A program made the translations under genes and the position numbers. Below are positions 35,612 through 43,021 of a DNA stretch of 64,000 nucleotides, piece after piece. Position 1 is the stretch's first letter. Each line of letters opens with the position of its first letter. The notes under the pieces were generated by a model. That model was not told the DNA's origin. It worked only from the letters and a program-made list of their open reading frames with translations, and made no database searches. This DNA comes from Allolobophora icterica (taxonomy: Eukaryota > Annelida > Clitellata > Crassiclitellata > Lumbricidae): the NCBI GenBank assembly GCA_963556255.1, contig OY744604.1, positions 92,105,062 through 92,169,061 on the forward strand, given 5' to 3'.

Positions 35612-38265
35612 TTCGTTTATTCAAACATTAAGTTGACACAGACGCAACTTAGACAAACTAGACTATAAAAGACGAATTCTGTGGCCAAGAGTACAGGGTT
35701 TTATGCATGGAATTGTCAATAAGCATTCTTATAAAGGATGCGTGAAATGTAGTTGCGGTCATCTTTGTGCGGCAGGGAGAAGTTATGAGATCTAGTGCGA
35801 AGATTATGACCACCGGTACTGCGAGGAGGGGGTCAGGCCCCGAAGGACATGGTTGGGATCATTACAAACAGCCTTTAAAAGATTGTAATCAGATGCCTCG
35901 GCCATGCGTGCTGCATTGGCCGCATCCACAGGCAGGAAACCCAACCGGATCATGCGGTTGATCAAACGTTCAATCCTGTCCCTGTCCTTTTGGGAGGTGA
36001 AACCCCACCATGCAGGAGAGGCGTAAAAGATCTGAGCAATAGCAGTCGCCTTGGTGACATCATGGAGGGACGCAGATGAGAGACCGTGAGAGCGAAGAAC
36101 TCTTAATGCATATAGAGAAGAAGAGCTGGTTGCGGGTATGTTGTCCAGATGTGTTGCCATCCCTAGATCCGAACGGAGAGTTACACCTAGAAGCTTTATT
36201 GTTTCGACCCGTTCGGCACCCGGTATAACCTGTGAGATAGTTTCTTTCCTCCTATATCCCTTTTTGAAGAAGACAATCTCCCTAGTTTTTGAGGCATTGA
36301 GGCGGAGGTTGTTCTTTGCCGCCCAGACTGTGATATGTTCAAATTCTTCTAAGGCAGTGTGCAGGTGCGAGGAACCAACTAATAAATATGAGTCGTCAGC
36401 ATATTTGACTTGTATGACATTGTTAAAACTGTGGATCGGATGTAGATCAGAGACTCCAACTATGTAGGAGAGAGGGCCGACAACCGATCCTTGCACAGCG
36501 CTGGCATTAATATGTGAAATCATAGTTTATTGGCGTATCTGGTAATATGACCTCTATCTTTCAAGTATAATTCAATTAGCCACTTAAAGACATGATCTGG
36601 GATGTCTAGTTTTCCCAATTTCTCGGCAAGAGTGGAGTGGCGGACGGTGTCGAAAGCCTTGGAGTAGTCGGTTGATATAACTACAACAAAGTCATTGGTC
36701 TGCAGCATATCTGTGATGTGGTGTAAGACTATGATGTTTATGCAACTACTTTGAAAACTAATGCCAAATAACCCAACAGAGCCGTCACAATCGTTATGTC
36801 TTAACAATTATAATAATTCTGTGTAACTGTTTTGCACCTTATTTGTATTAAAAACCGATTTTAATGCTAATTGAACATTTAAGAGCTGTTAGTATGTTCA
36901 CTTCGATTATCGACATCACCACGTGATTATGTTCAAGAAATGACTTAATTTGAAAACGTAAAGCAGTCGGCTTTTAGACAAAATTTCCGTTTCCATCTAG
37001 GAACAAACAGTCAGAATTAAAGACAATTATAAATCTGGATGGCTGTCTAATGTCTATTGAGCAGCAACAGCTTCAAGTCTCAGTTGTTCCTTTACGACTA
37101 AAAGGCGAATATACATGCGTGTTTGCAGTTTGTACGTTTGCAGTTTCTTCTCGTACCACTGTAGTTTAGCTCTCTTCTCTCTGGCTTCGACTGTAATAAA
37201 GTCCTTGTGAGCGCTTGCTACTAAGGACCTGCCGAATAGATTCTAATAGTTTAAGGCATTAAATGCCGTTGACTTCGTCATTCAAAATGTTTGCACTGCT
37301 CTCATTAAGAGCTCTCCTAAATTTGGCCATTGAGCGCAGTTGGCTAATTTATAGGGCTAGCTTTGGAAGGCCCTATACTTATACTATCTTTTTTAAATTT
37401 CATCATCTTCTTATTACTTCTATGTTTTATATTATCTCGCAACTTCTTCACCAATGTGCAGTTCGCTTTGGTTCTTCAATTAAAGATTATTAATAAGAAT
37501 GAGAATAATATAAATATAAATAAACAGAAAGAAATTAAAAACAGAAATAAATTATAAATAAACAGAACTTAATTGAATTGAGAATTGAATATAACATTCT
37601 AAAGGTGTCTAGTTAGAGCATAGGCTAGTATTAAATCAAGCGTTAAACGGGATTTTTGCGGTTGCCAAGGACGTGGACGTCGTCCTTAAATGTCTTTACA
37701 TTTTTCATGCAAGAGTAAGAATTTTCAATTCAAAGTGATCATAGCTAACAATATGGCCCTTGTCTGTTTGTCTGTTGGGCTTTCTGCATCTTTTCAGGTC
37801 TATGTTTGAAGGCTTATGTCTGTACACATGAATGTTTGCATATCCGAACAGTTATGTAGCGCCTCTATTGCACATCTCGATAGCGCTTGAACATGGGTCT
37901 GTGTGGCTGCAGGTTTGGATGCATATCTTTATCTTTTTGCATGTGTTACAGGTGAAAGCAAAGTGCCCATCAAAGGAAAGCCGGATGCAGCAGAGAAAGC
38001 GCCCATCAAAGGAAAGCCGGATGCAGCAGAGAAAGTTCCCATCAATAGAAAGCCGAATGCAGCAGAGAAAGTGCCCATCAATGGAAAGCCGGACGCAGCA
38101 GAGAAAGCGCCCATCAAAGGAAAGCCGGATGCAGCAGAGAAAGTGCCCAGCAATGGAAAGCCATATGCAGCAGAGAAAGTGCCCATCAATGGAAAGCCGG
38201 ATGCAGCAGTGAAAGTGCCCATCAATGGAAAGCCAAGTGCAGAAGAAAGAAGAAAGGGGAAATAG
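14307..38265 (+). CDS. multi-exon gene for a secreted multi-CUB protein with a KP-rich repeat tail (5' end missing)
   Basis: Eight exons join in phase to 508 codons with the stop, giving CUB1 (second half only), CUB2, CUB3, CUB4, then a 104-codon tail. Each CUB is split into two exons: the first starts in phase 1 and ends in phase 0, the second starts in phase 0 and ends in phase 1, so every domain is a symmetric 1-1 module. CUB2 and CUB4 first halves share QNCSNIIWA and their second halves share CTQVLVWF; CUB1 and CUB3 second halves share SCPTNSS and SIPWCSQ. CUB domains are extracellular beta-sandwich modules for protein or carbohydrate binding, so a secreted or matrix protein is likely. 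No enzyme domain or membrane segment is seen. Introns are full of transposons. The start and any signal peptide lie left of the visible exons. Confidence 0.85.
14585..14870 (+). mobile_element. CR1/L2-like LINE C-terminal fragment
   Basis: The + strand near 14695-14860 reads NIQGHDFVLHNLLPPIKRTG, then RPRANDLEIPI and ARKTFIIKMLYEA. This matches the C-terminal end (HxLHxLLPP ... LR.R ... F..R.LY) of some CR1/L2-like proteins. The fragment lies in the intron after exon A. Confidence 0.55.
15015..15075. repeat. (ATTCT/ATATTCT)n short tandem repeat
   Basis: Repeated ATTCTATT units, possibly the 3' tail of a decayed non-LTR element on the + strand (14870-15068). Confidence 0.6.
15555..15722. repeat. 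degenerate CATA/CATG-rich simple repeat just before exon B
   Basis: Interrupted ACATACATGCATACATA-type sequence fills the end of the intron up to about 35 bp from the acceptor. Confidence 0.7.
15756..15940 (+). CDS. CUB2 first-half exon (exon B)
   Basis: Acceptor ATCAG|GCTGTGG and donor GAG|GTAATT. It reads CGNTVYTGSVGSITSPNYPS, QNCSNIIWAP and GEGCPCDWVE, the classic CUB opening C-G ... SPNYP ... C ... CDxVE. Phase 1 to phase 0. Confidence 0.9.
16479..16656 (+). CDS. CUB2 second-half exon (exon C)
   Basis: Acceptor TTTTAG|GTCTG and donor TTGG|GTTAGT. It reads VCCLDNNPSSKQRFCLDYG, then HCTQVLVWFHSDG and GFDLEYNV. It is the only second half here that keeps a cysteine at the usual RFC position. 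It ends in phase 1, matching exon D. Confidence 0.85.
16913..17897. repeat. dispersed repeat with an internal minisatellite of (CAC)n blocks
   Basis: It opens with TACTAGCTGG and a hairpin ACCCGG-CGTTGC-CCGGGT, and closes with ACAGACAGATTCTTTGCTTTATATATATAGAT-like sequence (described, not exact in one run). I recall a repeat with such ends as widespread in invertebrates but cannot name its class. Inside, TTGAGTGAAAGTTTCAATC plus CCGTACCTGTAG units alternate with (CAC)n blocks at about 16998-17103, 17203-17226, 17281-17302, 17402-17431 and 17486-17556. Poly-Trp and poly-His frames here are artefacts. Confidence 0.75.
18180..18720. repeat. MITE-like repeat with TAACTATAACTGTAAC subterminal motifs
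   Basis: Both sides of an AT-rich core carry repeats of the kind GTTAACGATAACTATAACTG, in opposite trend. This arrangement resembles the subterminal repeats of the hAT MITEs elsewhere in the window. I could not find a clean terminal inverted repeat or target duplication. A related short piece lies at 20362-20412. Confidence 0.5.
18721..19195. other. unassigned intron stretch
   Basis: AT-rich sequence without recognised coding or repeat structure. Confidence 0.4.
19200..19780 (-). mobile_element. CR1/L2-like LINE 3' fragment
   Basis: The minus strand near 19420-19330 reads RVFSVSGPTEWNSLPTTVRQ, the S.SGP..WNSLP.TVR block of CR1/L2 proteins. Further upstream, near 19740-19680, it reads ALIISCLDYCIYVLAGLPS. 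It is decayed by several stops. Confidence 0.7.
19781..20627. other. unassigned intron stretch before exon D
   Basis: A frame of 87 codons on the minus strand (19796-20059) has no recognisable motif. 20362-20412 resembles the TAACTATAACTG repeat at 18180-18720. No gene is supported. Confidence 0.5.
20628..20800 (+). CDS. CUB3 first-half exon (exon D)
   Basis: Acceptor GTCCTAG|GCTGCGG and donor GACA|GTTAGT. It reads CGEESYYDSGVISSPNYPGF, LYCDYNIF and EECCDYVT. Phase 1 to 0, 173 bp like exon F. Confidence 0.9.
21159..21442. mobile_element. hAT-like MITE, 284 bp, TSD TGT(A/C)GGTT
   Basis: The ends CAAGGGCGGATCCAGA and TCTGGATCCGCCCCTG are inverted repeats. The flanks TGTAGGTT (21151-21158) and TGTCGGTT (21443-21450) match in 7 of 8 positions. 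There is no coding capacity. Confidence 0.82.
21570..23482 (+). mobile_element. CR1/L2-like LINE, decayed, split by a MITE
   Basis: Order on the + strand: an endonuclease end SDHKAIIASAEPLL (about 21577), a linker, RT pieces FTLAQKLQELTIPDN (22160), KYADHTSLLQ in the position of the YADD box (22808), and LYALRVLKHSGLSNEALQEV followed by YAIPAWWGLTSSS (23094-23220). The last block is shared with the minus-strand LINE at 35804-36523, so the two are one family. A MITE sits at 22358-22778. Confidence 0.75.
22358..22778. mobile_element. MITE with GGGG(T/C)CATCCA ends, 421 bp
   Basis: The left end GGGGTCATCCATATATTACG and right end ATATGTGGATGGCCCC are inverted repeats extending about 24 bp through TTACGTACG. 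Further GTACGCAAAAT-type motifs recur near both ends. No convincing target duplication was found, and I cannot name the superfamily with confidence. Confidence 0.7.
23483..24680 (-). mobile_element. CR1/L2-like LINE, C-terminal half with (GATT)n tail
   Basis: A 216-residue frame (23789-24439) carries VKFLGVIINEDLSWSTHIE, LYTALVLPYLNYYNVIWAG and FRIAGPKIWNAI, the C-terminal RT region. Upstream near 24610 the minus strand reads CADDTSAFLI, a degenerate YADD box. The tail is a run of TTGA/GATT units at about 23483-23502. This is one of the better preserved fragments. Confidence 0.82.
24738..24826. repeat. (TCA)n microsatellite
   Basis: About 29 near-perfect TCA units, 180 bp before exon E. The poly-Ser frame across it is an artefact. 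Confidence 0.95.
25007..25172 (+). CDS. CUB3 second-half exon (exon E)
   Basis: Acceptor GCAATAG|ATC and donor GGAG|GTGAGG. It reads ISCPTNSSYTPVTYSGNSL, SIPWCSQGS and TGFSLDYHVSLG. Close paralogue of exon A. Confidence 0.88.
25200..25510 (-). mobile_element. possible LINE C-terminal fragment
   Basis: The minus strand reads VVSCVWNSLPGILRR near 25405-25360, resembling the WNSLP block. There is no other support, so this is tentative. 25511-25917 has nothing recognisable. Confidence 0.35.
25918..26090 (+). CDS. CUB4 first-half exon with a GC splice donor (exon F)
   Basis: Acceptor CTTTAG|GTTGTGG. It reads CGEIMYTDSHGYITSPNYPN, QNCSNIIWAS and EGCCDFVE. The 3' boundary predicted by its paralogues falls at GAG|GCAAGT. 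That is the textbook donor of minor GC-AG introns; no GT donor keeps the phase. A GT variant 4 bp further would shift the frame. Confidence 0.85.
26191..26227. repeat. (TA)n microsatellite and a 21-bp duplication before it
   Basis: An AT dinucleotide run follows two copies of GCAGGATTGTAGTGAGTTAGTG-like sequence at about 26142-26184. Confidence 0.75.
26548..27190 (-). mobile_element. CR1/L2-like LINE 3' end
   Basis: The minus strand carries KLGLTLDRVHVNN, then IRTIRRSVSPQAFITLVH, and a 3' end GGCGCTATATAAATTCC followed by ATTGATTGATT. That 3' signature recurs at other LINE ends in the window (38720, 44000, 56530, 62130). The copy is broken by stops. Confidence 0.72.
27217..28206. mobile_element. 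990-bp inverted-repeat element made of palindromic CAGGGAATRT units
   Basis: The ends TGTTACAGGTAATGTGTA and TACACATTCCCTGTAACA begin two arms of about 185 bp (27217-27400, 28022-28206) that are inverted copies of each other. Each arm is itself a chain of four to five near-palindromes of the form TTCAGGGAATAT-NN-ATATTCCCTGAA. TATATA flanks both sides, so the target duplication is ambiguous. The 620-bp core is non-coding. Near 27940-28030 a 45-bp unit ending TTTATGTCGCTGTGTCTT is tandemly duplicated. Confidence 0.85.
28800..32093. repeat. 3.3-kb inverted repeat with arms of about 0.65-0.75 kb enclosing a LINE
   Basis: The left arm (about 28800-29500) and right arm (about 31235-32093) are inverted copies: CTGAACAAATTGCAAGAAAA on the left is matched by its reverse complement at 32070-32091. 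Within each arm a unit of about 165-180 bp containing AAAATGGCGGACAAAATGG and TTCGAATGGC repeats two to three times. The innermost part of both arms contains the same 80-90 bp of LINE sequence. Arms are roughly 90 percent or more identical by eye. Outer flanks show no clean target duplication. Confidence 0.85.
29420..31325 (-). mobile_element. L2-like LINE between the inverted-repeat arms
   Basis: The minus strand reads, from right to left: MAELLSRGALSTEAP and RLWSSISGLLGQG (31320-31150), AQSGFRGHHSTETALLSLL (30690), DFDMVDHEILLQRLE (30560), a corrupted YADD region FAGDAQAFVHGPS (30305), VRDLGVTLDSSHS (30070) and MDYCNSLLMGLP (29919). Frame changes between these show decay. Confidence 0.8.
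32199..32367 (+). CDS. CUB4 second-half exon (exon G)
   Basis: Acceptor TTATTTAG|CTG and donor TCAG|GTGAGT. It reads LSCLDNAEYGNHRFTGDSI, IPLCTQVLVWFFSDG and DGFKLEYSN. It lies only about 105 bp right of the large inverted repeat that ends near 32093. Confidence 0.88.
32368..33329. other. unassigned intron stretch after exon G
   Basis: AT-rich intron; no coding, tandem or terminal-repeat structure was recognised. Confidence 0.5.
33338..34320. mobile_element. hAT-like MITE, 983 bp, TSD CTGGATTC
   Basis: It is flanked by CTGGATTC at 33330-33337 and 34321-34328. The ends CAGTGATATTTTACTTC and CGAAAATATCACTG are inverted repeats. Both ends are rich in repeats of AAATAATTTTACTTCTCATT type and TAATTCCTAATT. 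No transposase frame. Confidence 0.9.
34329..35065. other. unassigned intron stretch
   Basis: No supported gene. The open frames at 34638-34862 and 34750-34947 lack motifs. Confidence 0.5.
35074..35280. mobile_element. hAT-like MITE, 207 bp, TSD CATTTTTG
   Basis: It is flanked by CATTTTTG at 35066-35073 and 35281-35288. The ends CAGAGGCGTAGCGACC and GTTGCTACAGCTCTG are imperfect inverted repeats, with GGAGGGGGCC blocks near both ends. Confidence 0.88.
35483..35550 (-). pseudogene. truncated tRNA-Ala(TGC)-like sequence
   Basis: The minus strand reads GGTAGAGCGTTGGC, anticodon loop TTTGCAT, then GGTCCTGGTTCGAGGTCC and GGCATC. This resembles tRNA-Ala with anticodon TGC and an intact B box GGTTCGA, but part of the D arm is deleted and the acceptor stem pairs poorly. 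It could be a tRNA pseudogene or a SINE head. Confidence 0.6.
35576..36807 (-). mobile_element. CR1/L2-like LINE, reverse transcriptase half, (AATC)n tail
   Basis: 36520-36807 reads VVVISTDYSKAFDTVRHSTL (palm motif). After a frame change, 35804-36523 gives AVQGSVVGPLSYIV, VKYADDSYLLVGSS (catalytic box intact), IKLLGVTLRSDLGMATHLD and YASPAWWGFTSQKDRDRIER. The 3' tail is an array of AATC/GATT at about 35576-35609. Same family as the + strand copy at 21570-23482. The frame break near 36525 prevents function. Confidence 0.85.
36811..37951. other. unassigned intron stretch before the last exon
   Basis: 37140-37215 has a TCTCTTCTCTCTGGCTTCGA ... AATAAAG segment that resembles an LTR 3' end, but partners were not found. 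37490-37560 is an A-rich AATAAAT-type stretch. No gene seen. Confidence 0.45.
37952..38265 (+). CDS. last exon: eight 12-residue K/P repeats and basic end (exon H)
   Basis: Acceptor GTTACAG|GTGAAAGC in phase 1 fits exon G. After GESK it has eight 36-bp units (37963-38250) coding [V/A]PI[N/K]GKPDAAEK, with variants such as VPINRKPNAAEK and VPSNGKPYAAEK, then RKGK and TAG at 38263-38265. The tail is hydrophilic, lysine-rich and likely disordered. Linkage to the CUB exons rests on phase, strand and order, not on transcript data. I see no clear AATAAA within 300 bp after the stop. Confidence 0.65.
37963..38250 (+). repeat. 36-bp tandem repeat, eight copies, coding
   Basis: The period is 36 bp with about 80-95 percent identity by eye. 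Because 36 is a multiple of three, all frames free of stops in one unit stay open, producing long shadow frames on both strands. Confidence 0.9.
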
Positions 38266-38660
38266 AAAGACATGGTCTTCCATAAGTTGCGTTCACTAAG
38301 CACCCTTCTGGTTTCAGTTGGCAAATGAATGCAGACTCGTTGACAAACATTTTTAGATCAATTACTGAAGATATTTTTCGCTAAATTTTAAACACCAGAT
38401 GTTTTATTAGTTTATTCATTGACCAAGAAAACAATGCAATACGCCTCAATATAATTATTAGAATTAGATAAATGGAAGTGTAAACAATTACATAAACATT
38501 GATTAGCATTATATTATACATATACAATGAATACAGTGTAAATTTATTGAAATGCAAAAAATGATTATTAATTTTTATCTCCCATATACATGTAAGTACG
38601 GACCTTGGGCAAGTCCTTCACTCGCGATTGCTCGTGGCGCTTCGGCGTGAAAACTCCAAC
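38266..38660. other. 3' flank of the CUB gene
   Basis: AT-rich sequence expected to hold the 3' UTR. No canonical AATAAA is obvious; AT-rich variants such as AATATAATT occur near 38448. Confidence 0.4.
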
Positions 38661-38671
38661 ACAGCATCAAA

Positions 38672-38757
38672 TGCTGTAGTCGGGAGCGCCTCTGAATAGT
38701 AGTAGACTTGTGGAGGCGCTAAAGAAATATCCGATATAAGTAAATAAATAAATAAGT
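38672..38757 (+). mobile_element. L2-like LINE 3' end
   Basis: GTCGGGAGCGCCTCTGAAT followed by GGCGCTAAAGAAATATCC and an (AATA)n run. The first part matches the last codons (GRERL stop) and 3' UTR of the LINE at 55265-56573. Confidence 0.65.
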
Positions 38758-39170
38758 AGACGGAACTTTATATCAGGGCTTAATAATAATTGTCCTTTGT
38801 GGTCACGAAATTCGTCTTGCATTTTTATCTATCCTCTTTTAATGACATTTAGAAGCGAGAAACTGGATCCCGGCATTGATCTTCATATAGTGCACATGAG
38901 ACAGTTAATCCGATGCCCAAAAGTGGAGTTCAAAGTCAAGGGTGTAATGCCCCTGTACGTCCTTGTTTCATGTTTCACCCCACTCCTTCAGACGAAACTG
39001 CATCGTCGAGATTTTGCTAACAGCAGAGAGGGTTTCTTTCGCCAGTCGCATTGGGCGTGTGATCGTGTGGGCGAGTGATTGCTGGCGTGGCCAGTTCCAA
39101 TCTCGCAGCAGAATTCACTTGAGGAGGAAATGTTTTGTCTATCGCTTGACGTCTACATCTGTGCACTTCT
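38758..39170. repeat. dispersed repeat, copy 1 (partner at 46835-47265)
   Basis: The order CGGAACTTTATATCAGGG ... GAAATTCGTCT ... AAAGTCAAGGGTGTAATGCC ... GAAACTG ... GCAGAGAGGGTTTCTTTCGC ... GCTGGCGTGGCCAGTTCCA is matched at 46835-47265 in the same orientation. The partner sits inside an inverted-repeat element, so this is probably another copy of that element with lost ends. Confidence 0.65.
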
Positions 39171-39289
39171 CTACACAGGAAAAGCGACGCGGGTCTTGGG
39201 AGTGACACTGACCGTTATTCGCTGGTAGCGCTACAATCTATCCACTTGAGAAATACCTTTTCTACGTGATTTAGATTTAGAAGCCTGTT

Positions 39290-39605
39290 GAATTGTATTT
39301 GATTGATTCCCGGAGTATGTAGACAGTGCCTGGATATTGGTTACAGGTGGTAAAATAGTTCATGACACTTGTTTGTTTGCTACTTAGTGCTATGATTGCT
39401 ATTAGTAAGTGTTGTGTGTATATAGGTGTCGGGTATTAAGTTCTTATTATCATATGCTTTGATTTGCATTATTTGGATGACCCGCGAGATGGTTCCAATG
39501 AGACTTCTCCAGTAGCCTGCCTCTGTATTAGTATAAGTGTTCATATCGTGATATCCCCTTATTTGGTGGCGAATGAACTACTTACTTACTTACTTACTTA
39601 CGGAC
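39290..39605 (+). repeat. short retroelement-like repeat with (ACTT)n tail
   Basis: A non-coding block that ends GGTGGCGAATGAACTACTTAC followed by five ACTT units (39580-39603), resembling a LINE or SINE 3' end. The 5' limit is unclear. Confidence 0.4.
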
Positions 39606-40660
39606 AGGCACAGGGTTAGAGTTCCAAAATCTGGGTTCAGCATCCGACAAAGCTCGTTCACCAAGAGCAATTCTAGTTTTAGGTATTAATATAGAAATAT
39701 GATTAGATTACCAAGTTCAATAAAAGTAGGCCTGGAGAATAGGAAAAGAGTTCACAGTTTTCATAAACTATGAGCCCCAGTTTGAAACAAATTCTTTGCA
39801 AAACCAAAAGCCAATACAAGATTTGGGTAGAGGAGTTATATTTGAGTTCATAAAATTATTTGTCGCGTTAGTAATGGCTCTAATTAGTTTGCTACTGAAG
39901 TGGCGCTATATGAATTTTCAATTAGAATTGCAATTATAAACAAAGACGATAATTATGCAGATCAATTTTGTAAGCGTGAACATAAAATTTCTAAAGCTTA
40001 TTCACGAGCGCTGTACTTCATGCGCCAATGAAGTGATATGAGAAATTTGATTAGGCTATGTGGTGGTGTTTGGGTGTTTTGGTGACTGCACGGGTAAGAT
40101 AATCCTAGAATATTAGGCCTATAGTCGTTTTATTTGATAAGATTGAATGCTGCGGAAAAGGGAGTTACAGTAATGAAACTGAGAATGGAAAATTGAGATG
40201 GCTATTGTGCAGAAAGTCTTGCAATCAAGTACTTGGCGACAGACAGGATTGTAACAATTTGAAAATCGCAGGTGCTAGATAGCTGATTGATGTGGTGATC
40301 AAAGGTAAGGTTTTCATCGAAGATGATTACAACATTGCGGACTGCGGAAAAGTAAGGCGCGGGAAAAGTAAGATCTGTTGGAGAAAGGTCTGATGTGTAG
40401 GTTAGTTTGCTTAATTGTTCGCGCAGGTCAATGACAAATTATGTTTTCAAGGATTTAGACATCGCAGGTTGACGGCCATTCAGGTGATGGTGTTACGTAG
40501 ATGATTTTGTGGATCTGGAAGGGAGTGAGGGGAGAAAGAAATGGAGAGTTGATATCATCGGCATAAGGTTGATGATCGACAGAGGAAGAGGAAGTGAGTT
40601 TGATAAGTGGAGAGGTGTAGAAAATGAGCAGCAGAGGAGCGAGAACAGAACCTTAAGGAA
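39606..40660 (-). mobile_element. CR1/L2-like LINE fragment
   Basis: On the minus strand: YADDINS-like text near 40560, then VRNVVIIFDENLTFDHHINQ (40340-40280) and LGERALSDAEPRFWNS (39665-39615). All lie in RT C-terminal positions, separated by stops and deletions. Confidence 0.65.
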
Positions 40661-41285
40661 CAACATAGATGGACGTCTTATATGGCGGACCACTCTCCGG
40701 CGTCCCCATCTACTTGACGGCAGTACCTTTGTCCTTGTTGATGAAGACGTTCGACCAGCTGAAACCTTCCGCATCCTTGGAGTCCACTCTTACAGCTTTA
40801 TGATCATGACGGCCCATGTGAGTCAACTCACTTTATGCTGTTTTTACGAACTCGTCGCATTAAAACCATCTACAAAATATTCATTCCAACCTCAACCGCC
40901 CTCATACAGGTCAACAGCTTCATAGTCTCCAGAGTTGAATACTGGCAGAGGAGGAGAGGCTACAGGCTGGTCACCTGCGGCCTTCCACAAGGGCCAGTGC
41001 TTAGCCCTATCCGATTCGTATTATATACGTTCGATGTGAAGAGAATGGTAAAGCACATGGCCTCTTCCCCACTGCAATGCGGACGATGCAAAGCTTCACT
41101 TCTGTGAACCATCAGAAACCACAAAACCGCAACAGAGTGTCGCTGATATCGCACGCATTTAAGAGTGGATGGCATTCAACCGTGTTATGTGGTGCATCAC
41201 TCTCCGGCGTCGCCATCTACGTGACGCAAGTACCTTTGTCCTTGGTGATGCAGAAGTTCGACCAGATTTAGTTGTAGTTGAAGAA
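40660..41285 (+). mobile_element. rearranged L2-like LINE fragments
   Basis: The + strand holds two pieces in the wrong order. 40675-40925 reads LLDGSTFVLVDEDVRPAETF and FRILGVHSYSFM, which belong downstream; 40925-41270 reads LVTCGLPQGPVLSPIRFVLY and, later, TLRRRHLRDASTFVL, which belong upstream or repeat the first piece. A tandem duplication or two insertions would explain it. Confidence 0.65.
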
Positions 41286-41404
41286 GAGTGGGAAATTTCT
41301 GTTGACAGTTGATAGAGTTCGTATGAGATTAGCCGACATTTTCTGGATTGAAGTGGACATTGTATCGTTCAGCAAAATATTAAATTTGATAATCTATAAT
41401 TTTA

Positions 41405-42361
41405 TTAGCGGATGAAGGTACAGTGAGTCTTTAGTTGAAGTTGTTCAAGATTTGCTCTCGTGTCGGACTTGTAAAGTAGATGTCCAGTTCGTAGGCCTAG
41501 GCCTACTTCGTTCTTTTTTCTTCTTCTTGATGGCTTTGACAATGCCCCAGCACACAGTAGCCGCTCATCTCTGGTGAGTCTCCACTTCTCCCTGTCCTGT
41601 GCTCTCTGTGTAGCCTCGTGCACGGATAAGCCCATCCCCTTGCAGTACTCTCGAATCCCATCAATCCATCGTAACCGTGGTCTTCCCTTCCTCCGCTTTC
41701 CGTGTACGTATCCGTGTAGTGCTATATTCGGGAATCTTTCATTTCGCATTCTTGATATATGGCCGTAATAGCGCAGTCTCTTGATCCTTATCCTGTCCAC
41801 GATGTCCTGCTGTATGTTCAATCTGCTGTGTATCTACGTATTTCTTATCCTGTCTCTTCTGGTGACTCCCACTATCCTTCGTAAACATACCATTTCGAAC
41901 ACCATCAGTCGTCTTTTCTGCACCTCCTTCAATGTCCATGTCTCCGAATTATACAATAATACGTTTAGTACAAGTGTCTCATACACCTGTACTTTGGTGG
42001 TCCTGCTGATTTCCCTCGCACTCCACACCTTGTGTAGTGCCTGTAGTATTCCTGTTGCCAACCCAATTCTTCGTTCCACATCCTTCTCAGATTCGCCCTT
42101 CGCGTTAATATATCCTCCCAAGTATACCAATCCCTGCTTTTGCTCCAGATTTTGTCCATCCACCTCTAGTTGAAACTGGGTGTACCCCCTTCCACGGAGC
42201 TGACTTTCTGTATTTTGCACATTGATGCTCATACCCATTTCTCTGCTCACCAGTGCTACTCTCGTTATGGATTCTTGTAACCCCTTTGCTTGCTCCGCCA
42301 GGAGTGCAATGTCATCTTCGTTACTAGAACAATAACCACGGTTTAGAGTGATTATGATCAT
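41405..42361 (-). mobile_element. RTE-like LINE, RT C-terminal half
   Basis: 41834-42361 carries DDIALLAEQAKGLQESI (end of the YADD region), LVYLGGYINAKGESEKDVER and NSETWTLKEVQKRR. 41405-41821 continues in another frame with RIKRLRYYGHISRMRNERF and GKRRKGRPRLRWIDGIREY, the RTE C-terminal signature. The 3' tail is AAG-rich (about 41508-41530). It is 5'-truncated and frameshifted. Confidence 0.8.
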
Positions 42362-42780
42362 TATGTGTATCGAATTTGTTGTACAGCTAGAAATTATTCT
42401 TGAGCTTTGATTTTAAGCTGGACAGCGTTGAATTTGGTATTAGTTGTAGGTGTTCATATAAGTGACATTCTATATTGTGAATTCCTACGTATTAAACTTG
42501 AGAAGCAGCAAAGACTGCAAATATCGTTTCTCTCTGTTCATCTAAAATAAATGCTTAAATTGTAAAGACTCAGCTACATGGCGGATGTTGATGAATTATG
42601 CGTCGTAGTGAGAGAATGATAGAGCACCAGATGAAACAATAGGAACGCATAGATAACATAGAGCGGGAACAGAATCGCTCAAGCGGGCAATTTCCCGCCA
42701 CAAACCATCTGGTAGAGGAGGAAGAACTTTAAGCATGAGTGGACACCCTACGTCCTCTAGCGGAGATCTCAGAGGGACGC

Positions 42781-42853
42781 GGTAGTGTTGTGGTGTAGTC
42801 GGGCGCCTTGTAACCGGAGGATCGCAGGTTCGAATCCACCTCAAACCACTGCC
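42781..42853 (+). repeat. tRNA-derived SINE head
   Basis: It has an A box TGGTGTAGTCGG and a perfect B box GGTTCGAATCC. GGTAGTG at the start can pair with CACTGCC at the end, but the T stem has mismatches, so it is not a functional tRNA. The SINE body may run on to about 43020. Confidence 0.65.
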
Positions 42854-43021
42854 TAGCGACCCAAGTGCTTCTGAATCTTTGCTTCAATTTCATCGACTGT
42901 CTACGAAATACGGCACTCTAATCTCCACCATTTATTTATCTCGGATGACGCTAGTGATCCTGGTAACATTGAGTTGAGTGCGGGAGTACGGCGAAGTGCC
43001 CGACTTAGCCTGAAATTGTGG

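Noticed and set aside
37852..38324. Long frames on the minus strand and in another + frame over the KP repeats
   Set aside because: They are shadows of the 36-bp repeat, whose length is a multiple of three.
42781..42853. Functional tRNA gene
   Set aside because: A and B boxes are good, but the T stem mispairs and the anticodon arm is doubtful; a SINE head is more likely.
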